Shown here: positions 37,495-45,886 of the stretch, piece by piece | Numbering within the stretch: position 1 is the first letter of the stretch | Layout: each line of letters opens with the position of its first letter | NCBI GenBank assembly: GCA_028283825.1 | Contig: JAPWJW010000004.1 | Coordinates: 500,292-564,291 of the forward strand | Direction: 5' to 3' | From: Azospirillaceae bacterium | GTDB lineage: Bacteria; Pseudomonadota; Alphaproteobacteria; Azospirillales; Azospirillaceae | Length of the DNA: 64,000 bases | Made by a program: the position numbers and the translations under genes | The notes under the pieces: model-generated | Told to the model about the DNA's origin: nothing | The model's input: only the letters and a program-made list of their open reading frames with translations | Databases searched by the model: none

Positions 37495-37707
37495 ATGCGT
37501 GTCATTGCGGTGGCTGTGTCGATGTTAATGGCTTTGGCGTCTTATCTTTTGGCCAAGGAAGCCTTGGCTCAATATATACCTCAGCATGTCCCCGGAAGTA
37601 TCTGCTTCACTCAATACGTTTGGTGTTGGGCTCAGCCGCCTGGTCCTGTTGGGAGCCCTTGCGCTTGTCCAACGATGCAGGGATGGACGCCAGGCGTGCG
37701 AGGTTAG
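37495..37707 (+). CDS. Small exported Cys-containing protein
   Basis: 70 residues. Signal peptide MRVIAVAVSMLMALASYLL with cleavage probably after ALA. The mature part has four Cys with many Pro and Gly (FTQYVWCWAQPPGPVGSPC, then CPTMQGW). Similar short secreted proteins ending in a PCxCPT-type motif are, from memory, common as 'hypothetical' in alphaproteobacteria. GGAG precedes the ATG by 8 bases. It ends 10 bases before the start of the large membrane protein, so they may be one unit. Function unknown. Confidence 0.6.
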   Translation: MRVIAVAVSMLMALASYLLAKEALAQYIPQHVPGSICFTQYVWCWAQPPGPVGSPCACPTMQGWTPGVRG

Positions 37708-37717
37708 GAGAGGTGCT

Positions 37718-38938
37718 ATGAAGAACAATATAATGGAAGATTTGGTCAAAGATTCAACTCTTGCATCACAATTTGCTATTAGATATGGGAAAATACGCAA
37801 CATAGACCTTCTTGATGATATCGAGAAGGCTCGGAAATGCGTTGATAATAATCAGAATGATTCTGATTTATTGCTTAAATTAGAGAAAGGGTTAAATAGC
37901 CTAATAAAGGATATATCGCCGATAACTCTGAGAGATCTGCGCTCTGGGTGGTCCCCGCATGAAAGCCGTAAAGCAGATATTCCATCTGTTGTATTTTCTG
38001 TGTCATGCGTATTGCTTATCATTGTAACTGCTTATTGGACGCAGGTGTATGATCGTGCAAGTACAGTATATAAGAGCACAATAGAATTGCAGGACGTTAG
38101 GGGTTCTGAAAGAGTTATAAAGTTACTTGGTTTTCTAATGAAGAATAAGGACGACGTTCTTGAGTCGATGGGTGGTGGAAATAAAGATGTAATATACGAG
38201 TCCTTTAATAAGGAATTGTTTGATCTGGAAAGAATAAATATAAGAGAGCTAAATCATAGAGAAATTCTTGATCAGTCTGTTAGGGAGATTGATATAGCTA
38301 GAAATATAACAAGCCATTTTTTTTGGTGGAGAAAATCGGCAGAAGAATTGCAGCAGGAGCAAATTGTAAGTAAATATAGGGAAAACTATAAAAATCAGGT
38401 CGCTGGATTTAAAATTCCAAAGGAAGGAATTATTGATGATAACGTAAGACCAGTTAGTGATCAGATAATTAATGCGCCAGATATCGATAAAATTAATTCC
38501 ATGCTTGGGTCTTTTATAACGCGGGTCAGAGCATTTAATTCAGCTATAAGTGTCAATTTTGATCCGCTAAATTTACAGGATTATACATTTTATATTTATA
38601 AATTAAAAGACGGGCTGAATATTCTTGGGTCCTGGATTCTTCCGTGCCTGTACGGTATGCTCGGAGCAGCAGTATTTTACATACGGCGACTACTTGATTC
38701 TTCTATTCCACCTGCGCCATGGATGCAAATAACCTATAGAATAGTACTGGGTGGATTTTCTGGTATTATATTGGTTTGGTTCTGGACGCCAGGAAGTGGC
38801 AGTAACCAGCCTTCCTTTGCTAATATATCGTCATTTGGTTTGGCATTTATTGTCGGGTTTAGTACAGATGTTCTATTTCAGGCGTTGGATAGATTGGTGA
38901 ACTATATGGCCATGGCTATCGGAAACGCCTCCCAATAA
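37718..38938 (+). CDS. Four-helix membrane protein of unknown function in an AT-rich insert
   Basis: 406 residues from the ATG at 37718, which follows TTAGGAGAGG. Predicted helices near 88-107, 302-322, 340-357 and 369-388; between the first and second is a long, charged, probably helical cytoplasmic or periplasmic domain (110-290). The N-terminal 85 residues are soluble. Codon use is strongly AT-rich (ATA, AAT and TTA frequent), unlike every neighbour, a strong sign of horizontal transfer. No family recognised. Three C-terminal helices closing on VLFQALDRLVNYM resemble membrane-anchor modules, but I cannot name a family. Confidence 0.75.
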   Translation: MKNNIMEDLVKDSTLASQFAIRYGKIRNIDLLDDIEKARKCVDNNQNDSDLLLKLEKGLNSLIKDISPITLRDLRSGWSPHESRKADIPSVVFSVSCVLLIIVTAYWTQVYDRASTVYKSTIELQDVRGSERVIKLLGFLMKNKDDVLESMGGGNKDVIYESFNKELFDLERINIRELNHREILDQSVREIDIARNITSHFFWWRKSAEELQQEQIVSKYRENYKNQVAGFKIPKEGIIDDNVRPVSDQIINAPDIDKINSMLGSFITRVRAFNSAISVNFDPLNLQDYTFYIYKLKDGLNILGSWILPCLYGMLGAAVFYIRRLLDSSIPPAPWMQITYRIVLGGFSGIILVWFWTPGSGSNQPSFANISSFGLAFIVGFSTDVLFQALDRLVNYMAMAIGNASQ

Positions 38939-38955
38939 ATGACCGAACCATCACG

Positions 38956-38984
38956 TCTCTATGGTTTCCCTTAAGGGATAGAGA
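38956..38984. terminator. Terminator-like hairpin after the membrane protein gene
   Basis: TCTCTAT (38956-38962) pairs with ATAGAGA (38978-38984); inside it CCCTTAAGGG is itself palindromic. An A/T-rich tail (CATAATTCATT) follows. Begins about 17 bases after the stop codon. Confidence 0.6.
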
Positions 38985-39055
38985 TCATAATTCATTCCCG
39001 TAGGGCGTTCTGTAGTTTCGCCATGGGGGCACGCATTGCTGGCCAGTAGCGCTAC

Positions 39056-40054
39056 TCACGCGCAGATCAGGCACTTCTCCGCCTCGTCCTCGATTTCGAC
39101 CGCCACTGGCGGGGCCGCCGGCTTCTCGGGGCACATCTCGCTGATCTGGCCCTTGAACAGGGGGCAGCCATCGAAGATGTCGGCCACCCAGTCCACGAAC
39201 ACCCGCACCTTGGGCGACAGGTGGCGGTTGTGCGGGTAGACGGCGGAGATGGGCATGGGCTCCGGCTTCCAGCGGGGCAGCACTTCCTTCAGCTGGCCGG
39301 AGCGCAGGTAGGGCATGGCCATGAAATAGGCGGGCTGGATCAGGCCCAGGCCTTCCAGGCCGCAGGTGAGATAGGCGTCGGCGTCGTTCACCGACACAGG
39401 GCCATCGACCTTGATCTCCTGCACCTCACCCTCGACGATGAAGGACAGATCCACCACCTTGCCGGTGCGGCTGTGGAAGTAGTTCACGGCCACGTGCCGT
39501 TCCAGATCCTCCAGCGTTTCCGGCACGCCGTGGGTGGAAAGGTAGGCGGGGCTGGCGCAGGTCATGCCCTGGAAGATGCCGATGCGCCGGGCGATCAGGC
39601 TGCTGTCCTGCAAATGGCCGACGCGCAGCACGCAATCCACGCCGTCCTGCACCAGGTCGACCGGCCGGTCGCCCATGCCGATCATCAGGTCGATGTCGGG
39701 ATACTGGCGATAGAACTCATGGATGCGGGGGATGACCAGCAGCCGGCCGATGGATCCCGGCATGTCCACACGCAGCTTGCCGCGCGGGTTCTTCTTCATG
39801 TTGACGAAGGAGGATTCGGCCTCGTCGATGTCGGACAGGATGCGGATGGCGCGCTCATAATAGGCGGCGCCATCGGGCGTCAGGCTCAGGCGCCGGGTCG
39901 TGCGCTGCAACAGGCGCACGCCCAGGAACCCTTCCAGGTTCTGGATGATGGTGGTGACGGAGGCCCGCGGCAGGCCCAGCGTGTCCGCCGCCTTGGAAAA
40001 GCTGTTCACTTCCACGATGCGGGTGAAAACCTGCATCGCCTGCAATTTATCCAT
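39056..40054 (-). CDS. LysR-family transcriptional regulator
   Basis: 332 residues. Winged helix-turn-helix at the N-terminus (MQVFTRIVEVNSFSKAADTL; VTTIIQNLEGFLGVRLLQRT), then a LysR effector domain (LRVDMPGSIGRLLVIPRIHE). The C-terminus carries an unusual short Cys/Pro tail (GCPLFKGQISEMCPEKP and CLICA). It lies 78 bases after the TusA-MetE gene on the same strand, so it could be the operon's regulator or an independent gene. ATG at 40054 has only a weak GGTGG upstream. Confidence 0.85.
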   Translation of the reverse strand: MDKLQAMQVFTRIVEVNSFSKAADTLGLPRASVTTIIQNLEGFLGVRLLQRTTRRLSLTPDGAAYYERAIRILSDIDEAESSFVNMKKNPRGKLRVDMPGSIGRLLVIPRIHEFYRQYPDIDLMIGMGDRPVDLVQDGVDCVLRVGHLQDSSLIARRIGIFQGMTCASPAYLSTHGVPETLEDLERHVAVNYFHSRTGKVVDLSFIVEGEVQEIKVDGPVSVNDADAYLTCGLEGLGLIQPAYFMAMPYLRSGQLKEVLPRWKPEPMPISAVYPHNRHLSPKVRVFVDWVADIFDGCPLFKGQISEMCPEKPAAPPVAVEIEDEAEKCLICA

Positions 40055-40132
40055 GACCACCACCGGACGTCGCGCGCTGTGGACCAATGTAGGTCGTCGG
40101 GGGCCGCTGTTCCAGGGCCCAGCGTGATGACG

Positions 40133-41632
40133 TCAGCGGAAGCGGTCCACTGCCCGGGCGATGGCGGCCAGTTTGTCCTGGGCCGATCCGCCGGCGCAGA
40201 TGGGGTTGTCGGCGAAGGTGGCGAAGCCGCAATCGGGGTGCAGCAGCACGCGCTCCCGGCCGAACAGGTCGATGGCGTGGCCGATGCGCGCCGCCACCTC
40301 GTCCACCGCTTCCACCGCCGCATGCTTCTGGTTGACCACGCCCACGCCCACCCGGGCATCCACCGGCAGGGCCTTCAGGATGTCCATCTCGCCCGCGCGC
40401 GGCGTGCACATCTCCAGCAGATAGGCGCCCACCTTCACCTGGGCCAGCGTGCCCACCAGGGGGGCGTAACTGCCGGACAGGGCGACACTTTCGTCCGGCG
40501 TCCAGTTGCCGCGGCAGACGTGCAGGGCGGTGCGTTCATGCGGGAAACCGGCCAGCACGGCGTTCAGCAGGTCGCGGGCGAAACCCAGTTCATGGTCGGG
40601 CCCCAGCGATTCCGACAGGGCGCCGCACATGAAGCTGCGTTTGTTCTTGGCGCCGGCGAACACCACCTCCGACAGCACGGGTTCGTCGAACTGGATCAGG
40701 GATGCCCCGGCATCCAGCAGTTCCGCCACTTCCTCCCGCAGCACCCGTACGATGTCCTGTGCCAGGGCCTCGCGGCTGGCGTAGGCCTGGTCGGAAATGC
40801 ATTCCATCCACATGGTGCGGGTCAGCAGATAGGGGCCGGGCAGGGCCACCTTCACCGGCCGGGCCGTCACCGTGCGGGCGAAATCCACCTCATGCGCCAC
40901 CAGCGGGCGTGAGCGTGTCAGGGGCCCGAATACCGCCGGGTGGCGTACGTCGCCCGCCGGAATGTCCAGGGCGCGCAGCTCCGCCTCGAACTCTTCCGGA
41001 TCGTCCACCAGGGGCAACAGGTCGGTGAGCGGAATCAGCTGGCAATTGTCCAGCCGGCTGGCGACGAAGCTGGCGTAGCTGTCGCGCCGCTGCTCCCCGT
41101 CCGTCACCAAATCCACACCGGCCTTTTCTTGCGCTGCGATGGCCAGGCGCACGGCGTCGTCGGCCGTCTCATGGAAGGCCGCTTCCGCCAGGCGGCCCTC
41201 GACATGGGCGTGCATGGCCTCGATCATCCAGCGTGGGCGGGGCCAGGACCCGATGCCCATCACCGCCAGTTCGGGCACCGGCGGGGCCGCCACCGGTTCG
41301 CGCTTCCGGGCGGGTGCCGCAGGTGCCAGGGCCATGGGCGCCGCCGACACGGGCACCGCTGGGGCGCGTTCCGACAGCAGGCCCTTGCACACCAGGAAAC
41401 TGCGCTGCCGGCCCACCTTGGTCCACGACACCAGCTCATTCCGGGTCATGCGGCACCAGGCCGGCAGGTCCTCATCCACCGAGATTTCCGACGACCGGAT
41501 CTCCAGCAACCCCCCACGGGGCAGCGGGTCGATGTGGCGGCGGATCAGCAGCAGCAGGCCGTTGCCGCAATCAAGGTCGCCACCGTCGAAGGAGACGTCG
41601 GGGGCGTGGGCGTGGCTGGCGATGGGGTCCAT
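40133..41632 (-). CDS. TusA-like domain fused to a MetE-C (cobalamin-independent methyltransferase) domain
   Basis: 499 residues. Residues 1-85 are a TusA-like sulfur-carrier domain with Cys22 in GGDLDCGNG and the same PAWCRMTRN motif as the separate TusA-like protein at the head of the operon. After a Pro/Ala linker (about 88-120), residues 122-499 are the catalytic barrel of MetE. The zinc ligands His371, Cys373 (HVCRGNW), Glu407 and Cys468 (HPDCGF) are all present, as is QFDEPVL. There is no MetE N-terminal half. It should bind a thiol through zinc and move a methyl group; donor and acceptor are unknown. It lies 14 bases after phnC, last in the operon. Confidence 0.87.
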   Translation of the reverse strand: MDPIASHAHAPDVSFDGGDLDCGNGLLLLIRRHIDPLPRGGLLEIRSSEISVDEDLPAWCRMTRNELVSWTKVGRQRSFLVCKGLLSERAPAVPVSAAPMALAPAAPARKREPVAAPPVPELAVMGIGSWPRPRWMIEAMHAHVEGRLAEAAFHETADDAVRLAIAAQEKAGVDLVTDGEQRRDSYASFVASRLDNCQLIPLTDLLPLVDDPEEFEAELRALDIPAGDVRHPAVFGPLTRSRPLVAHEVDFARTVTARPVKVALPGPYLLTRTMWMECISDQAYASREALAQDIVRVLREEVAELLDAGASLIQFDEPVLSEVVFAGAKNKRSFMCGALSESLGPDHELGFARDLLNAVLAGFPHERTALHVCRGNWTPDESVALSGSYAPLVGTLAQVKVGAYLLEMCTPRAGEMDILKALPVDARVGVGVVNQKHAAVEAVDEVAARIGHAIDLFGRERVLLHPDCGFATFADNPICAGGSAQDKLAAIARAVDRFR

Positions 41633-41646
41633 GGGATGCTGTCCGC

Positions 41647-42387
<741 letters not shown>

Positions 42388-42388
<1 letters not shown>

Positions 42389-43203
42389 CACACCAGCTTC
42401 CTGCGCAGCCAGCCGGACAGCTGGTCCAGCGCCGTCACCACCACCAGGATCAGGGCGATGATGGTGACCAGGCGGGGGAAATCCAGCAAATCCATGCTGT
42501 TCTTCAGTTCCTGGCCGATGCCGCCGGCCCCCACCACGCCCAGCACGGTGGAGGCGCGGACGTTGAATTCCCACCAGAACAGGGTGGTGGACAGCAGCAC
42601 GGGCAGCACGTCCGGCATCAGGGCATACAGGATGGCGGTCAGCCGCCCGGCGCCGGTGGTGCGCACGGCGTCATAGGGCCCCAGGTTGGCATTCTCCAGA
42701 TGGTCGGCGAACTGCTTGGCGGCACTGCCCCAGGTATGCAGGGCGATGCCCAGCACGCCGGCGAACGGTCCCAACCCGACGGCGGCCACGAACAGCAGGG
42801 CGAAGACGAAACTGTCGATGCCGCGCAGCGCGTTCAGGAACCAGCGCGCCGGGTAGTACAGGCGCGGCCAGGGTGTCAGCGGCCGGCTGGCCAGGATGGC
42901 CATGGGCAGGGCCAGCACGGTCGCCAGCGTGGTGCCGATGGCGGCCATGGCCACCGTTTCCGCCGTGCGCCGCAGGAACAGGGGCAGTTCATGCAGGTCG
43001 GGCGGCCAGGCGGTGGCCAGCCAGCGGCCCAGCTTGGGCAGGCCGGTTGCCAGCTTGTGCAAATCGATGCCCGCCATCTGCCATGAGGCGACATAGAAGG
43101 CCAGCAGGGCGGCGCAGGTCAGCCACAGGTGCCAGCGGCGGGCGGAGAAACCCCGGCCCGCCGCCTCCATATCCTGTAGCGCCCGCTCCGCCGCGCTGGT
43201 CAT
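42388..43203 (-). CDS. phnE: Phosphonate-type ABC transporter permease
   Basis: 271 residues with about six membrane helices and the permease loop GVVGAGGIGQELKNSMDL (EAA-type motif contacting the ATPase). LRGIDSFVFALLFVAAVGLGPF is characteristic of PhnE. Lies 2 bases after phnD and overlaps phnC by one base. It forms the inner-membrane channel of the importer. Confidence 0.92.
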
Positions 43204-43205
43204 GC

Positions 43206-44081
43206 TCAGGCCTTCGCCTTGATCTTGCCCAGGGCGATACCCGCCTTCTCGATCATGTCGTAGGAGGCGTGGTTGGCGGCGACGAAGCCGGTGTAGCGGT
43301 TGGGCAGCAGGGTCTTGGCCTGTTCCACCGTGATGGCGGTCAGGATCTTCTGCACCTTCTCCCCCATGCCGGCCGGGGCGTTGGCCGGCAGGACGATGGC
43401 GTCGTTGGGCAGCGGGTCGGACGTCCACACGATCTTGTTGGCATCCTCCTTCACCTTGCCGCCGGCGATCATGGCATTGCGGTTGCGGTCGAAGTCGGTC
43501 GCCAGATCCACCTGGCCCGAACTGACGGAGATCTCATTGGCGGCGTGGGTGGCGCCCTCCGTGTACGTCCAGAAGGTCTTGGGATCGATCTTCCAGACCT
43601 CCTTGGCGTAATAGCTGGGGATCAGCCAGCCGGAGGTGGAGCCGACATCGGCGAATGAGATGGCCATGCCCTTGGTGTCGTCCGGGAACTTGGCCACCTT
43701 GACGTCCGGCCGGGCGATGATGATGCCCAGGTAGGTGGGCTTCTCGTCATACTTCACCGTCGCCACCGCCTGGCAGCCGGTGGCGTTGTTGGCGATGATG
43801 TAGCCCCAGGGGCCCATCCACGCCAAATCCAGCTGGCCCGAGCCCATGGCGACGGCCATGCCGGCCCAGTCGGTGGTGGCCACCAGGTCGAAATCCACGT
43901 CCAACTCCTTCGCCAGGTGGGCGAACAGCGGCATGTAGGCTTTCTTGGTGTCCTCCGGCGAGGGCAGCAGCGGCCCGACGCCGAAGCGCAGGGTCCGGCG
44001 GCCTTGCGCCCGGCCGGGCGTGGCCAGCGTGGTGCTGAGCGCGATGCCGGCGCCGGCGGCGATGAAGCTTCTGCGGTCCAT
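43206..44081 (-). CDS. phnD: Phosphate/phosphite/phosphonate-type ABC substrate-binding protein
   Basis: 291 residues. A twin-arginine-like N-terminus (MDRRSFIAAGAGIAL) leads to a type II periplasmic binding protein: RFGVGPLLPSPEDTKKAYMP, GQLDLAWMGPWGYI, FADVGSTSGWLIPSYY and SGQVDLATDFDRN. The SAD/GSTSG-type loop is the oxyanion-binding loop of the PhnD family. In this operon it sits between a DsrE-like sulfur carrier and phnE, so a sulfur oxyanion or organosulfur ligand is possible; the sequence cannot decide. Confidence 0.9.
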   Translation of the reverse strand: MDRRSFIAAGAGIALSTTLATPGRAQGRRTLRFGVGPLLPSPEDTKKAYMPLFAHLAKELDVDFDLVATTDWAGMAVAMGSGQLDLAWMGPWGYIIANNATGCQAVATVKYDEKPTYLGIIIARPDVKVAKFPDDTKGMAISFADVGSTSGWLIPSYYAKEVWKIDPKTFWTYTEGATHAANEISVSSGQVDLATDFDRNRNAMIAGGKVKEDANKIVWTSDPLPNDAIVLPANAPAGMGEKVQKILTAITVEQAKTLLPNRYTGFVAANHASYDMIEKAGIALGKIKAKA

Positions 44082-44099
44082 ATCCCCAACCTCTTCCGT

Positions 44100-44462
44100 T
44101 CAGTAGCTGACGCTGGGGGCGCCATCGCCCATGAATTCCACCAGCTTGGCGCCGCCCACGATCTTGGCGCCGGGCACCAGATTGTCCTCATCCAGCCCGC
44201 GCTTCTTGAAGCAGGGGGAACAGACATAGATGGTGCCGCCGGCGGCGGCGAAATTGGCGATCAGGTCCTTCAGCGGGGCGAAGCCTTCCTCATGGATGTC
44301 GTCAGCATAACCCTGCTGTGACAGGCGGGTGCCCTCGATGGACAGGAACACCACCGTTTCCTTGTCGGACGCGACGGCGGCGTTGGCGATGACGAAGGCG
44401 ACGGTGGCCTTGTCGGTGTCGTTCTTGGCGCAGCTCAATGAGACGACGAACTTCCCGGACAT
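44100..44462 (-). CDS. DsrE-family sulfur-carrier-like protein
   Basis: 120 residues of the DsrE/TusD-like fold (KATVAFVIANAAVASDKETVVFL; GAKLVEFM at the end). A conserved cysteine pair is Cys81 and Cys84 in YVCSPCFKKRG, the position of the DsrE active-site cysteine that accepts persulfide sulfur. Follows the TusA-like gene by 26 bases and precedes phnD by 18. It probably passes sulfur to or from the TusA-like domains in the same operon. Confidence 0.87.
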   Translation of the reverse strand: MSGKFVVSLSCAKNDTDKATVAFVIANAAVASDKETVVFLSIEGTRLSQQGYADDIHEEGFAPLKDLIANFAAAGGTIYVCSPCFKKRGLDEDNLVPGAKIVGGAKLVEFMGDGAPSVSY

Positions 44463-44488
44463 GTTTGTTCTCCGTTGATAAAGGGGGC

Positions 44489-44734
44489 TCACGCCCAGTC
44501 GGCGCGGGCGCGGATCCAGAAGCTGTGGGTGGCAGGGTCGTGGCGGACCAGGTCGTTGCGGGTCATGCGGCACCAGGCGGGAATATCCTCCGGCGCGCCG
44601 CTATCGCGGGCGACGACACGCAGCAGGCCGCCCGGCATGGTCCGCAGGCGGATGCGCAGCAGCATCACCAGCTCACCACAGCCCATGTCGCCGGCATCCC
44701 AGGTGTCGTTTTCGGTTTCCAGCCCGTTCGCCAT
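44489..44734 (-). CDS. TusA-family sulfur-carrier-like protein with non-standard active site
   Basis: 81 residues from the chosen ATG at 44734; an ATG at 44785 is also possible. The TusA fold is visible (LRTMPGGLLRVVARDSGAPEDIPAWC). The usual CPxP motif reads GDMGCGEL: Cys19 is kept but the Pro is replaced by Gly. A second Cys55 lies in PAWCRMTRN, a motif repeated in the N-terminal domain of the MetE fusion downstream. Sulfur carriers of this family hold a persulfide on the first cysteine. First gene of the operon, with the HigBA module diverging upstream. Confidence 0.82.
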   Translation of the reverse strand: MANGLETENDTWDAGDMGCGELVMLLRIRLRTMPGGLLRVVARDSGAPEDIPAWCRMTRNDLVRHDPATHSFWIRARADWA

Positions 44735-45039
44735 GCCCAACCATTTCCCAGCCCCGCCCGATAGGGACGGTGCTGCGGAATCCATGAGGATTCTTGAAGT
44801 GAGGGAGCGGGTTTCGGTCGTGTGACGTCCGCGGGGACCGCGGGCCATGGCCAGCCCGAACCGGGCATGACGTGGAACCGAAAACGCTCGGCCCGACGAT
44901 AGGTTAGGGGCCGTCACGGCGTCAAGGACGCGGGGTGGTGACGGAATGTTGGCTGGGCGCTTTAGCCGAGGCTTGTATATGCGCTAAAAGTCATATTCTC
45001 TTGATGACATATGCACCTGAGATCATATTGAAGGTTGTC
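44735..45039. other. Divergent region between the TusA-like operon and HigBA
   Basis: About 305 bases. It includes a GC-rich stem (CCGCGG repeated around 44830-44842), no recognised riboswitch of the SAM or SAH types, and on the right the periodic CATAT elements of the toxin-antitoxin operator. Promoters for both directions must lie here; none is clear enough to name. Confidence 0.5.
44976..45028. promoter_or_regulatory. Periodic CATAT operator of HigBA
   Basis: CATAT occurs at 44992, 45008 and 45024 and TATAT at 44976, each start exactly 16 bases from the next. They end 12 bases before the toxin start codon. Such phased direct repeats fit binding of HigA or the HigBA complex on the promoter. 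Confidence 0.6.
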
Positions 45040-45411
45040 ATGAAGTGGGATGTGCGGTTTGACCCGGCCTTCGCTGAGGAGGCCAAGCAGTTCGATAAGT
45101 CGGTGCGGATCGAAATCGCCGCGCTGGCAGGGTTGTTGGAGCAATTCGGCCCCCAACTCCGGCGGCCCCATTGCGATACGCTGAATGGTTCGGCGTATGC
45201 GAACATGAAGGAACTGCGCTTCGCACTGCCCGATGGCGCATGGCGAATCGCCTTCGCGTTCGACCCACGGCGGCAGGCGATCCTTCTGGTCGGCGGTGCC
45301 AAGTCGGGGGTGAACGAGAAGCAATTTTACCGCGATCTTATCCGGGTCGCTGATGGTCGCTTCGAGGCACATTTGAAGGCGCTGGATAAGGCGGGTGGAG
45401 GTAAGGAATGA
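45040..45411 (+). CDS. higB: HigB/RelE-type toxin (Gp49-like)
   Basis: 123 residues: MKWDVRFDPAFAEEAKQFDKSV and MKELRFALPDGAWRIAFAFDPRR, the core of phage-derived Gp49-like HigB toxins, which cleave mRNA at the ribosome. The ATG at 45040 (AAGG upstream) is used; longer upstream readings are not supported. It precedes its antitoxin, the usual HigB-HigA order, with a 4-base overlap (ATGA). Confidence 0.9.
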   Translation: MKWDVRFDPAFAEEAKQFDKSVRIEIAALAGLLEQFGPQLRRPHCDTLNGSAYANMKELRFALPDGAWRIAFAFDPRRQAILLVGGAKSGVNEKQFYRDLIRVADGRFEAHLKALDKAGGGKE

Positions 45412-45770
45412 CCGTTAGCCTGGAAGAGTTCATGAACGACCTCACTCCGGAAGATCGGGTGGCCGTGGCCGCGCGCACCAAGGAGCTGATCGAGGAGGAA
45501 CTGACGCTGCGGGATTTGCGCCAGGCGCAGGATCTGACGCAGGAGCATATGGCCAAGCTGATGGGAATTGAGCAGGAAAGCGTGTCGCGCATTGAGCGCC
45601 GCGCTGATTTGCTGCTGTCCACCCTGAGCAGCTACGTTTCAGCCATGGGGGGCAAGCTCCGCCTGGTCGCGGAATTTCCGGATCGCAAGCCCATCGCCGT
45701 TGCCTTGGGCGACATCACAGGCGAGGTCATGGCCAAGCCGGGCCGACGCCGGTCCCGTAAGATCGGCTAG
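45408..45770 (+). CDS. higA: HigA-type XRE antitoxin
   Basis: 120 residues. The XRE helix-turn-helix lies at about 36-75 (LRQAQDLTQEHMAKLMGIEQESVSRIERR). The C-terminal basic tail is KPGRRRSRKIG. It neutralises HigB and probably represses the operon at the CATAT repeats. Starts within the last codon of higB. Confidence 0.9.
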   Translation: MTVSLEEFMNDLTPEDRVAVAARTKELIEEELTLRDLRQAQDLTQEHMAKLMGIEQESVSRIERRADLLLSTLSSYVSAMGGKLRLVAEFPDRKPIAVALGDITGEVMAKPGRRRSRKIG

Positions 45771-45801
45771 GATCGCAATTTCCGACTTCAATGCCGAAAA
45801 G

Positions 45802-45839
45802 ATCACGGGTCCAAACGGCGGCGCGCTTGGACCCGTGAT
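45802..45839. terminator. Bidirectional terminator between higA and the TonB receptor gene
   Basis: Perfect 13-bp inverted repeat ATCACGGGTCCAA (45802-45814) and TTGGACCCGTGAT (45827-45839) with a 12-base loop. Between two convergent genes. On the minus strand it is followed by CTTTTC. Confidence 0.75.
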
Positions 45840-45886
45840 GAATGGTACCCGCCCCGGCATTACCGCCAGGGCGGGGTGGATGACGC

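Noticed and set aside
29129-39000. An integrated prophage or integrative element spanning both AT-rich patches
   Set aside because: No integrase, transposase, terminal repeats or att-like direct repeats were seen, and normal GC-rich efflux genes lie between the patches.
44735-44935. SAM-II or SAH riboswitch before the TusA-MetE operon
   Set aside because: Looked for because of the methyltransferase; the conserved cores of these riboswitches are not present, only GC-rich stems.
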